20,977 bases of DNA, taken from the NCBI GenBank assembly GCA_002406055.1, contig DHMZ01000040.1, forward strand, positions 9,490 through 30,466. The letters are read 5' to 3'. The DNA comes from Spirochaetales bacterium UBA4629 (lineage in GTDB: Bacteria; Spirochaetota; Spirochaetia; Sphaerochaetales; Sphaerochaetaceae). Within the stretch, counting starts at the first letter, position 1. Every line of letters starts with the position of its first letter. The position numbers and the translations under genes are program-made. The notes under the pieces are model-generated. The model made no database searches. It saw nothing but the letters and a program-made list of their open reading frames with translations, and was not told the DNA's origin. Below, piece after piece: positions 1 through 7,039 of the stretch.

Positions 1-773
1 AAGATAATACCCATCTCCTCTGTACGCTCTTTTGCTTCATCAACAGCTTTATCGTTGTCGACTACTCTATCCATCTCTTCTTCTCTAATTATCTCACGTG
101 CTCTTTTAACTGTAATCTTTCTCTGATGAACGCCTGCTTTACCATTAAAGATTGAGCCAAGAGAAGACATAGCAGCTTGTAATTCCTCGATGCTTCCACC
201 ACCAAGAATATTAACATTAGCTCTGCTTTGTACATTCATTTCAATCTCTTTTTCTTCAAAGAGGCCGTCACGAAGCATTTGCCTAAACTTTTCTCTTGTT
301 TCTCGAGTCTTTTCATCTTCCTCAGTAACATTTAAAGAAGGAAGAAGCAAATCAAGAATTCTATTCTCAACATTCATCTCAACTTCAGCTTCTTTACTCT
401 TTGCCATCTCTTCTCTGACCATTTGGACAGCAGTACCCATAAGATCTTTGACCATAGACTCTACATCACGTCCAACATAGCCAACTTCTGTATACTTTGT
501 TGCTTCAACCTTAATAAATGGGGCATTAGCAAGCTTAGCTATTCTTCTTGCAATTTCAGTCTTTCCAACTCCAGTTGGACCAACCATAAGAATATTCTTT
601 GGAGAAACTTCATCTCTAAGCTCTGGGCTTAATCTTTTTCTTCTTACTCTGTTACGAAGAGCAACAGCAATAGTCTTCTTTGCATCATTTTGTCCAATAA
701 CATATTTATCTAGAGCCTGAACAATCTGTTTAGGCGTCATTGTATCTAGGTTTTTTACTTCAAGTTGGTTCAT
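1..773 (-). CDS. hslU: HslU, ATPase subunit of the HslUV protease (N-terminal part, cut by window edge)
   Basis: AAA+ ATPase that unfolds substrates and feeds them into the HslV peptidase in the cytoplasm. Translation from the ATG at 771-773 begins MNQLEVKNLDTMTPKQIVQA, then a Walker A motif GPTGVGKT and the conserved stretch KYTEVGYVGRDVESMV, both diagnostic of HslU/ClpY. The following charged region (many E/K/R) matches the inserted I-domain. About 257 codons are visible, against roughly 440 in the family, so the Walker B, sensor and C-terminal parts lie beyond position 1. The start overlaps the hslV stop in an ATGA arrangement, and a GGAAGG ribosome binding site lies just upstream inside hslV. 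It is the last visible gene of the division operon. Confidence 0.96.
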   Translation of the reverse strand, partial: MNQLEVKNLDTMTPKQIVQALDKYVIGQNDAKKTIAVALRNRVRRKRLSPELRDEVSPKNILMVGPTGVGKTEIARRIAKLANAPFIKVEATKYTEVGYVGRDVESMVKDLMGTAVQMVREEMAKSKEAEVEMNVENRILDLLLPSLNVTEEDEKTRETREKFRQMLRDGLFEEKEIEMNVQSRANVNILGGGSIEELQAAMSSLGSIFNGKAGVHQRKITVKRAREIIREEEMDRVVDNDKAVDEAKERTEEMGII

Positions 774-1321
774 ACTTTCTTTCCTTCCTGTGTTTCAACA
801 ATAATTGAATGGTTAGTGTATATACAAATATCGCCAGCAATATTAACGCTGCGTCTAGCAATCTCTTCAGCCGACAGATCTACTTTACTATCTAAGTAAG
901 CAAGAGCAGCAGAACGAGCAAAGTTTCCACCACTACCAATAGCAAGCACGTCATCCTCTGGCTCAAGAACATCACCTGTTCCACTAATCATAAACATCTT
1001 TTCTCCATCAGAAGCAATCATCATTGCCTCTAAGTTTCTAAGTTGCTTATCCATTCTCCATTGCTTAGCTAGCTCAACTGCAGAACGAGTTAAATCGCCA
1101 TTAAATTCTTTAAGCTTACCCTCAAAGAGCTCGTAGAGCGTAAAAGCATCGGCTGTAGTTCCTGCAAAGCCAATGATAACCTTTCCGTCATATAGTCTTC
1201 TTACTTTATGAGCATTTCCTTTTACTACAGTGTTGCCTTGCGTTACTTGGCCATCTCCAGCTATAGCAACAATACCATTTTTTCTTACACAAACAATTGT
1301 TGTACCTTGCATTTCTGTCAT
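770..1321 (-). CDS. hslV: HslV, peptidase subunit of the HslUV protease
   Basis: Threonine peptidase that forms the proteolytic core of HslUV. The 183-residue protein carries the family pattern GTTIVCVRKNG, then GDGQVTQGNTVVKGN, GFAGTTADAFTL, AIGSGG and a GDICIYTNH tail, and has full length. The catalytic Thr should be the first T of GTTI (residue 7), so a short propeptide must be removed. Thermotoga-type HslV proteins also have a few residues before GTTI. An alternative ATG at 1310-1312 would leave only MQG before the Thr. The upstream ATG (1319-1321) overlaps the xerC stop as ATGA and has GGAAGGAAAG in front of it, so I prefer it. Confidence 0.96.
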   Translation of the reverse strand: MTEMQGTTIVCVRKNGIVAIAGDGQVTQGNTVVKGNAHKVRRLYDGKVIIGFAGTTADAFTLYELFEGKLKEFNGDLTRSAVELAKQWRMDKQLRNLEAMMIASDGEKMFMISGTGDVLEPEDDVLAIGSGGNFARSAALAYLDSKVDLSAEEIARRSVNIAGDICIYTNHSIIVETQEGKKV

Positions 1322-2223
1322 TTCTTTCCTTCCGCATGTGGATGCGTTTTTATATATACATTTCGTAATTTAACCTTCGATACATGGGTATATATCTGCG
1401 TTGTAGATATACTCTCATGTCCAAGCAACTCCTGTACCATTCTAATGTCAGCTCCTCTATCTAAATAGTGAGTTGCAAAAGAATGCCTGAGGGTATGAGG
1501 GGTAAAATCCTTTTGCAAGGACAAATATCCCTTATACTTATCAAAAATAATATGAGCAGAAGAAAACGGCAACCTAGAAGCTCTTTCTCCTATAAAAAGT
1601 GCGTTTTCTTTTATCTTTCCTTTTTCTAAAAGGTATGCTTCTCTCTTTGGCAAATATATATTTTTAAGATTATTTATCAAGCTTTGAGATAAGAAAAGAA
1701 ATCTTTCCTTGTCGCCCTTACCTATAATTTTTATTCTTCTCTCTCCCCATTCTATATCTTTAACATTAATAGAAAGAGCTTCACTTATTCTGGCGCCTGT
1801 AGTGTATAAGAAAAGAAATAAGGTATGGTCTCTCTCATCTAAAAATGTTGAACGAGGAATACTTAGTAGTTCTTTAACTTCATCCTCTGTTAAGACAGAT
1901 GGGAGTCTCACCTCGGTCTTTCTTAATGAGACACCATCAAAGGGATTAGAGAAAATAAACTCATCTTTAACTAAATAAGAAAAAAAAGAATGGAGAGCTG
2001 TAATTTTTCTTAGAACACTGCTCTCTCTATAGTTCTTTTTAAGGAATCTTACATACTCTTTACTATCCTCAACAGAAAAATCCTCAAAGCTTAAATTAAC
2101 TTTATTCACATATTCTAGAAATGCGTTCAAATCTTCCTCATAGGCAAGAATTGTGTTTTCAGATAGAGAACGCACCTTTTCTGAATATGAAATAAATAAA
2201 TCAATATACTCTCTATTTTCCAT
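1318..2223 (-). CDS. xerC: XerC-type tyrosine recombinase
   Basis: Site-specific tyrosine recombinase that resolves chromosome dimers at dif together with XerD. At 301 residues it has the usual length. It has an N-terminal SAM-like core-binding domain (about 1-90) and a catalytic domain with every expected residue: Arg in TTGARISEAL, Lys in IIGKGDKERF, HTLRHSFATH, the His of LLGHESI and the nucleophile Tyr in TTQIYTH. The C-terminal THPHA resembles the HPRA ending of Xer proteins. It sits directly before hslV-hslU, the same order as codV-clpQ-clpY in Bacillus subtilis, which supports XerC over XerD. It overlaps the upstream DprA-like gene by 11 nt, and its ribosome binding site is weak (GAGATTAG). 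Confidence 0.92.
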   Translation of the reverse strand: MENREYIDLFISYSEKVRSLSENTILAYEEDLNAFLEYVNKVNLSFEDFSVEDSKEYVRFLKKNYRESSVLRKITALHSFFSYLVKDEFIFSNPFDGVSLRKTEVRLPSVLTEDEVKELLSIPRSTFLDERDHTLFLFLYTTGARISEALSINVKDIEWGERRIKIIGKGDKERFLFLSQSLINNLKNIYLPKREAYLLEKGKIKENALFIGERASRLPFSSAHIIFDKYKGYLSLQKDFTPHTLRHSFATHYLDRGADIRMVQELLGHESISTTQIYTHVSKVKLRNVYIKTHPHAEGKK

Positions 2224-2869
2224 AATCTAATCTCATTATATCAAATTCTCTATTTTGTATCTTGTACTCACCTTTTTCTTTTGGATATGTTAAATAGACC
2301 GCATCAGATAGAAAAGAAGAAAAGCTATCTATAACACAAGCGCCATCTCTTGCAACTTGCCTAATTTTTTTAGAGAGTAATGCACTTTTTAATATTGCAA
2401 TATCTTTTCCATTATTAAGTGCATTTTCTAAAAAGAAAGGAAAAGAGTGAGAAGAACAAACTATAGTAGCATTAGATAGCAGCGTTGCTACTGTTCTTAT
2501 TCCAGTTAATGCTTCATATGAAAAGGTGGCACTATCTTCTACTATGCTTAGTACTCCACCACCTGTAATAAGGGCCTTACTTAAAACTTCCTTGCTAACA
2601 CTTTCAAGTCCTTTTGGAATAAAACTATATAAGCGTCCAAAAAGAGTATCTTTAAAGGCCTTTTCTACTGCCGAAGAAAGAAAAAAAGAAGGAGTGTAAA
2701 AGACACTATATCCATTAAATATAGCTTCTATTGTGCTTCGGTAAACTTCAACAAGTGCCTCTTTATTCTCTTCTTTTCCAAAGTAAAAGAATATAGCTTT
2801 TTCTTGAGGAAAACGACCAATGTATCTTATGGCAATTGATTCAAACTCTTTTGTTAATATCTCTCTCAC
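2213..2869 (-). CDS. Divergent DprA/Smf-like protein (Rossmann fold remnant)
   Basis: A 218-residue protein without an obvious strong family match by eye. Its second half follows the DprA/Smf pattern. GGGVLS (103-108) sits where DprA has GxxxSE, and GIRTVATLLSNATIV (123-137) where DprA has RNRIIAGLSxxVVV. SSHSFPFFLENAL (139-151) matches SGSLxTAxxAL, and DGACVID (175-181) matches GAxxV. The Asn and second Arg of the RNR motif and the SGS motif are changed, and the protein is shorter than DprA (about 300-370). DprA loads RecA on incoming single-stranded DNA; whether this one still does is doubtful. As I recall, Treponema also has smf between ftsZ and xerC, which supports the assignment. The start is GTG at 2867-2869 with no clear ribosome binding site, 15 nt after the xerD-like stop. 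Confidence 0.6.
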   Translation of the reverse strand: MREILTKEFESIAIRYIGRFPQEKAIFFYFGKEENKEALVEVYRSTIEAIFNGYSVFYTPSFFLSSAVEKAFKDTLFGRLYSFIPKGLESVSKEVLSKALITGGGVLSIVEDSATFSYEALTGIRTVATLLSNATIVCSSHSFPFFLENALNNGKDIAILKSALLSKKIRQVARDGACVIDSFSSFLSDAVYLTYPKEKGEYKIQNREFDIMRLDYGK

Positions 2870-2884
2870 ATAATATATAACAGA

Positions 2885-3820
2885 TTATTCTTCATTTTTG
2901 TCAAAATCATCTGTAAGCGAGAACTGATCAAAAGCATTTAAAAGAGATGATGTATCTAATTGCGTATATATTTGGGTAGTTTTAATATCGCTATGCCCTA
3001 ACATCTCTTGAACGCTCCTTATATCTGCACCATGTTTAAGCATATGAGAAGCAAAGGAGTGTCGTAGCGTATGGATTGTACAATCGAGACCTAGCGTTGA
3101 TGTAACTGAAGAGAAACGTAGATGGGCAGCTTGTCTTGTAAGTCGCCCTCCTCTTCTATTAAGAAAAAGAGCCTTCTCTTTCATATTCTTTTTACTCAAA
3201 AGCTTAGGACGTACATTTTCTATATAATAATTCAAAACGCTTATAGCAATTTCACCGATAAAGACAATACGCTCTTTATTTCTTTTTCCAATAACATTTA
3301 TCGCTTTTTCTTCTTTACGGTACGAACTGACATTTAAACCAACAGCTTCACTAATACGCATTCCAGAGGAATAAATAAGTTCAAAGAGCGCATAATCTCT
3401 ATAGCCTAATTCATCTTTTGTGAAGGATGACATAATCTCATCTATTTCATCTTCACTAATTGTCTTTGGAATATGTACCTTTTCTTTAGGCTTTTGTACT
3501 TCTTTAGCAGGATTTCTATCACAAATATGCTCGAGCATTAAGAACTTATAGAAAGTACGAAGAGAAGAGAGAATCTTTGAAGCAGTTCTCTCGTTAATCT
3601 TGTCACCCTCTTCTCTTTTAACTATATAGTTTTCAACAAGTAGAGGCGTACACTCCTCTACTTTTAGCCCTTCTTTTTCAAGATATGAAACAAAGAGTTC
3701 TGCTTCCCTTTTATAAACCTCTCGGGTTTTTTCCGAGAGGCGATAAAAGAAAAGTAAGTTATCATCAAATTGATTGATTAAATCCCTATTAACTGCACTG
3801 ATATTATTCGTCGTCATCAT
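2885..3820 (-). CDS. xerD: XerD-like tyrosine recombinase
   Basis: Second tyrosine recombinase of the operon, about 311 residues from the ATG chosen here. All catalytic residues are present: Arg in SSGMRISEAV, Lys in VIGKRNKERIV, HTLRHSFASH, the His of MLGHSD and Tyr in TTQIYTQ. The N-terminal half has the core-binding domain (LSEKTREVYKREAELFVSYL). The frame opens further upstream with a GTG at 3865, but that lies deep inside ftsZ without a ribosome binding site. The tandem ATGs at 3815-3820 give a 14-17 nt overlap with ftsZ. It lacks the HPRG/HPRA-type tail of typical XerC/D and ends in an acidic stretch. Naming it XerD, as partner of the neighbouring XerC, is inference; it could be another Xer paralogue. 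Confidence 0.82.
   Translation of the reverse strand: MMTTNNISAVNRDLINQFDDNLLFFYRLSEKTREVYKREAELFVSYLEKEGLKVEECTPLLVENYIVKREEGDKINERTASKILSSLRTFYKFLMLEHICDRNPAKEVQKPKEKVHIPKTISEDEIDEIMSSFTKDELGYRDYALFELIYSSGMRISEAVGLNVSSYRKEEKAINVIGKRNKERIVFIGEIAISVLNYYIENVRPKLLSKKNMKEKALFLNRRGGRLTRQAAHLRFSSVTSTLGLDCTIHTLRHSFASHMLKHGADIRSVQEMLGHSDIKTTQIYTQLDTSSLLNAFDQFSLTDDFDKNEE
3718..3740 (-). other. GC-rich hairpin inside the xerD-like gene, just after ftsZ
   Basis: A perfect 8-bp stem (CCTCTCGG / CCGAGAGG) with a 7-base loop lies 64-86 nt past the ftsZ stop on the minus strand and is followed by TTTATAAAAG. The codons forming it include CGC, TCG and CGA, which are uncommon here (neighbours favour AGA and TCT). 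That hints the structure is selected for, as an attenuator or mRNA-stability element separating ftsZ from downstream genes. Confidence 0.4.
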
Positions 3821-5066
3821 TGCGCATTCTGAGAATAGATGGCGTTGTATAATCATTATTTCCACTCTGACGCTGTGAAATTTGATTCTTTAAATCAGTC
3901 CAACGATTAATATTAATAACACCAATATCCTTCTCTTTATTATTTCCATTATTATTGTTGTTATAAGTATAAGAAGGTGTTCTTACTTCTTCTTTCTTCT
4001 CTTTTTCTACAGGTGTTTCAATATTTTCACGACCAGATTTGTTAGTACCAAATATTTCAGCAGCATTAGCGCCTGTAGAAACAGATCTGTGCTCAAAGCC
4101 TGTTGCAACAACAGTAACTCTTATTCTCTCTCCTAAAGCAGGATTATAAGACTGACCCGCTGTAATTAAAGCTTCTTCATCAACATTTGCTGTAATTAAC
4201 TCAACAACATCTTGATACTCTTGAAGCGTTAAGTTATCTCCACCAGCAATATTAACAAGAACAGCCTTTGCTCCTTCTATCGAAGCATTTTCTAGTAGAG
4301 GATTATTAATAGACTGCTTAGCAGCTTCAATAGCTCTATCTGTACCTTCACCAAAGCCGAGTCCAATAAGAGCATCTCCTTTTCCCTTCATGACAGTCTT
4401 AACATCGGCGAAGTCAATGTTAATTTCACCAGGCTCTGTAATAAGGTCGCTTATTCCTTGAACGGCTTGTAGAAGTGCTGAGTCAGCAAGTAAGAATGCT
4501 TTCTTAATTGGAGTATTCTGCTCAACAACATTCAAAAGATGCTGGTTAGGAATAATAATAAGTGTATCCACGCTCTTACGTAATTTTTCAATTCCCTGCT
4601 CAGCAAGGCTAAGCTTCTTTTTGCCTTCAAAACTGAATGGCGTTGTAACTACAGCGACAGTAAGTGCGTTACAACTCTTTGCTATCTCAGCAACAACAGC
4701 GGCAGCTCCAGTACCCGTTCCACCACCCATTCCTGCTGTAATAAATACCATATCAGAATTTTCTAGCTCTTTCTTTATCTCTTCCTTACTTTCAAGCGCA
4801 GCCTTTTCGCCAATTTCTGGCTGACCACCTGCACCTAAGCCTCCAGTAAGCTCTTTACCGATTGCAATTCTAGTCTGCGCGTTACTGCGCTGAAGGGCTT
4901 GAACATCTGTGTTTAAAGCAACAAAAGATACCTTCTTAAGGCCATTAGCAATCATTCTGTTAACGGCATTGCCACCGCCACCACCAACACCTACAACCTT
5001 AATAATAGTTGGCGTTGTTTGTTCACCTGTAGTTGTATCTTCAATATCAAACAAGTTAAAGCTCAT
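3804..5066 (-). CDS. ftsZ: Cell division GTPase FtsZ
   Basis: Tubulin-like GTPase that polymerises into the cytokinetic ring. Of 420 residues, the GTP-binding signature GGGTGTG is at 114-120, the NTD of the nucleotide pocket at 52-54, and the T7-loop NIDFAD, which completes the active site across the interface, at 216-221. The globular core ends near residue 335. It is followed by a variable linker with an Asn-rich run and the conserved C-terminal peptide TPSILR (408-413), the binding site for FtsA and other partners. This end is intact, so membrane tethering through FtsA is likely conserved. A strong AAGGAGTT ribosome binding site lies 5 nt before the ATG and includes the ftsA stop codon, which suggests translational coupling. 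Confidence 0.98.
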   Translation of the reverse strand: MSFNLFDIEDTTTGEQTTPTIIKVVGVGGGGGNAVNRMIANGLKKVSFVALNTDVQALQRSNAQTRIAIGKELTGGLGAGGQPEIGEKAALESKEEIKKELENSDMVFITAGMGGGTGTGAAAVVAEIAKSCNALTVAVVTTPFSFEGKKKLSLAEQGIEKLRKSVDTLIIIPNQHLLNVVEQNTPIKKAFLLADSALLQAVQGISDLITEPGEINIDFADVKTVMKGKGDALIGLGFGEGTDRAIEAAKQSINNPLLENASIEGAKAVLVNIAGGDNLTLQEYQDVVELITANVDEEALITAGQSYNPALGERIRVTVVATGFEHRSVSTGANAAEIFGTNKSGRENIETPVEKEKKEEVRTPSYTYNNNNNGNNKEKDIGVININRWTDLKNQISQRQSGNNDYTTPSILRMRNDDDE

Positions 5067-5075
5067 AAGAACTCC

Positions 5076-6305
5076 TTAAAACAATTTTCCTAGTAAACCT
5101 TTAAGCTTCTTTCCAAAGCCCTTATTCTCTTTTATTCCTGAAATATCGCTACTATCTCGATAGCGTCTTGCTTCGCTCTTAAATAGACCAAGCACAGTAG
5201 CATACTTAGGATCTATGTATGCCCTATCAAGACCACTAATTGCTTCAGGAAAACCAATTCGTGCAGGAAGACGGAATATCTCAGCAGCAAGCTCAGTCAC
5301 TCCACTCATTAATGCTCCACCACCAACAAGTATAATGCCTGAGCCAAATGGACCATTAATGTTATTCTCCTGTAAATCAGATTGTATCATTAAAAGTATC
5401 TCAGCCATTCTAGCTTCAATAACTTTTGCAAATTCCTTACGAGGCATTCTAATAGATGGCTTTCCACCAAGCGATGGAGTAAGAACAGTCTCATCATTGT
5501 CAACTCCAGGACTATAGCATGAACCATCTGTAATCTTTAGTGATTCTGCGGCAGTCTTAGGAAGCTGAAATAGATATGAAATATCACTTGTGACAAGATC
5601 ACTTCCTCTATTTATTCCGCCAACATGAACAGGAGAACCACTAGCATATGCAATGTAATTAGTTGTTCCTGCACCAATATCGATAACCAATGCTCCCATA
5701 TCTTTCTCTTCAGGAGAAAGTACGACTTCAGCATCAGCTAAAGTTTGAAAAACAACCTTTTGAACATTTAAGCCGGATTTCTGAACACATTTCTTCTGGT
5801 TCTGTATAATCGGAGAAGAACCCAAGACAAGAAGAATCTTTGTATCTAATCTATGACCAAGCATATCAACTGGATCTTTTATGCCAGAACGTGAATCGAC
5901 GTAGAAATCCTGAACAAGAGAATGCATTATCTCCATGTTTTGTGGCAGTTGAATATTTCTTGCAACGTCGATGCTGCGACGAATATCATCCTTCGTTATT
6001 TCTTGGTCTTTGGAGTTAATTCCAACAACGCCGTTACTTCTTATTCCTCTAATCTGGTCACCACCAAGGCCTATAATTACCGATGATATCTCACATCCAG
6101 CTTGTACCTCAGAGTCCGAGATAACCTGTCCAAGGACCTTCATAGTCTGTTCAATATTTACTATAGAACCGTTTTTTACCCCTTCACTAGGTCGCTCTGT
6201 AACACATTCGATAACAAGCTGACCATCACGCCCAACAGATCCCACAGCAACACGAGTGGAGCTTGTTCCAATATCTAAACCTACTATTGTTTTATCTGCA
6301 GCCAC
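5076..6305 (-). CDS. ftsA: Cell division protein FtsA (actin-like FtsZ tether)
   Basis: Actin-fold ATPase that anchors FtsZ to the inner membrane. Phosphate-binding loops are seen in VGLDIGTSSTRVAVG and GALVIDIGAGTTNY, and the adenosine motif in ILVGGGALMSG. The SHS2-like 1C region lies at about 85-165. The last residues, GFGKKLKGLLGKLF, form the expected amphipathic membrane-targeting helix, so the protein looks functional. There is no ATG start. A GTG at 6312-6314 overlaps the ftsQ stop as GTGA, but the sequence GAGGTGA at 6311-6317 is itself a ribosome binding site ideally spaced (5 nt) before a second GTG at 6303-6305. I choose that start (409 residues); the longer form would add three residues. 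Confidence 0.95.
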   Translation of the reverse strand: MAADKTIVGLDIGTSSTRVAVGSVGRDGQLVIECVTERPSEGVKNGSIVNIEQTMKVLGQVISDSEVQAGCEISSVIIGLGGDQIRGIRSNGVVGINSKDQEITKDDIRRSIDVARNIQLPQNMEIMHSLVQDFYVDSRSGIKDPVDMLGHRLDTKILLVLGSSPIIQNQKKCVQKSGLNVQKVVFQTLADAEVVLSPEEKDMGALVIDIGAGTTNYIAYASGSPVHVGGINRGSDLVTSDISYLFQLPKTAAESLKITDGSCYSPGVDNDETVLTPSLGGKPSIRMPRKEFAKVIEARMAEILLMIQSDLQENNINGPFGSGIILVGGGALMSGVTELAAEIFRLPARIGFPEAISGLDRAYIDPKYATVLGLFKSEARRYRDSSDISGIKENKGFGKKLKGLLGKLF

Positions 6306-6310
6306 TGTCG

Positions 6311-7039
6311 TCACCTCAATTTAATTATAGATGAAGCAGAGAGAATATATTCTCTCATTTCTCCATTTAGTCTATCTTTAGATTCAAAATATTGTTCTTC
6401 CAAAATATTTAAAGCATCATCTAATCTATCTAAGTCACGTATATCATCTACAACCAAAATAGATTCAATTGGCTCCAAATAAAGAGTTAAAGAACCTGAA
6501 AATATACTTGATTTATTATTGTCATATTCGGCCTTTGTTATCAAGCTAGAACGTGAAGAAAGAGAGGCCAAAGTGTTAATCATTTTTCTTATTTCTCTTG
6601 TCTCTTTACCTTCTAGTAGAAATGTTATAACTGAATCATCTAAATCAAGAATAACATAGTTTTTACTTAAAGGTAGAATGTCCTTTTTTTCTAATGGATA
6701 GATTGAGTCAGAATAGAAGTAGTAAGAGTCACTGCCTTTTAGAATAAGAGCATCCTCAATGTTTTCTATCGTTAAATCAATCTTTGTTCCACTTAAACTT
6801 AAAGAAGCACTCTCTATATATGACAAATCTTCAATTTGCTTTCTTATCTTGTTTTTGTTAACAAAGAGCTTGTTTTTGCCAAGATTAGATAAAAGAATCT
6901 TCTCAACTGAATATGTTAAAGAAGATGATGAAGAGTAATTAATTAGGGTAAAACGACCTCTCAGTCCAAATGAAAAATATAACGCACAAAGAGAAATCAG
7001 AAAGAAAAGAGAAAGAAAAGCCAAAGTTTTTTTTCTCAT
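6311..7039 (-). CDS. ftsQ: Cell division protein FtsQ/DivIB-like
   Basis: Bitopic divisome protein that links FtsL/FtsB to FtsW-FtsI. A short Arg/Lys-rich N terminus and one membrane helix (about residues 5-25) precede a periplasmic POTRA-like region. Its pattern LFVNKNKIRKQIEDLSYIESASLSLSGTKIDLTIEN (about 58-95) matches the POTRA strand-helix-strand arrangement (PxVxxAxVxRxxPxxLxIxVxE). Sequence conservation is low, as is normal for this family, and the 242-residue length is typical. Position between ftsW and ftsA supports the call. It overlaps ftsW by 4 nt (ATGA) and meets ftsA with a similar overlap. Its usual partner FtsI is not encoded in the cluster. Confidence 0.82.
   Translation of the reverse strand: MRKKTLAFLSLFFLISLCALYFSFGLRGRFTLINYSSSSSLTYSVEKILLSNLGKNKLFVNKNKIRKQIEDLSYIESASLSLSGTKIDLTIENIEDALILKGSDSYYFYSDSIYPLEKKDILPLSKNYVILDLDDSVITFLLEGKETREIRKMINTLASLSSRSSLITKAEYDNNKSSIFSGSLTLYLEPIESILVVDDIRDLDRLDDALNILEEQYFESKDRLNGEMREYILSASSIIKLR
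6339..6356. repeat. 18-bp perfect palindrome at the 3' end of ftsQ
   Basis: GAGAGAATATATTCTCTC is identical to its reverse complement. It lies inside ftsQ coding sequence, about 35 nt before the ftsA start, and as RNA would form a 7-bp stem with a 4-base loop. It may be chance, or a small element controlling ftsA translation or mRNA processing. Confidence 0.35.

Noticed and set aside
3821..3865. Longer XerD-like start at GTG 3865
   Set aside because: It would overlap ftsZ by 62 nt with no ribosome binding site; the tandem ATGs at 3815-3820 align better with the family's N terminus.
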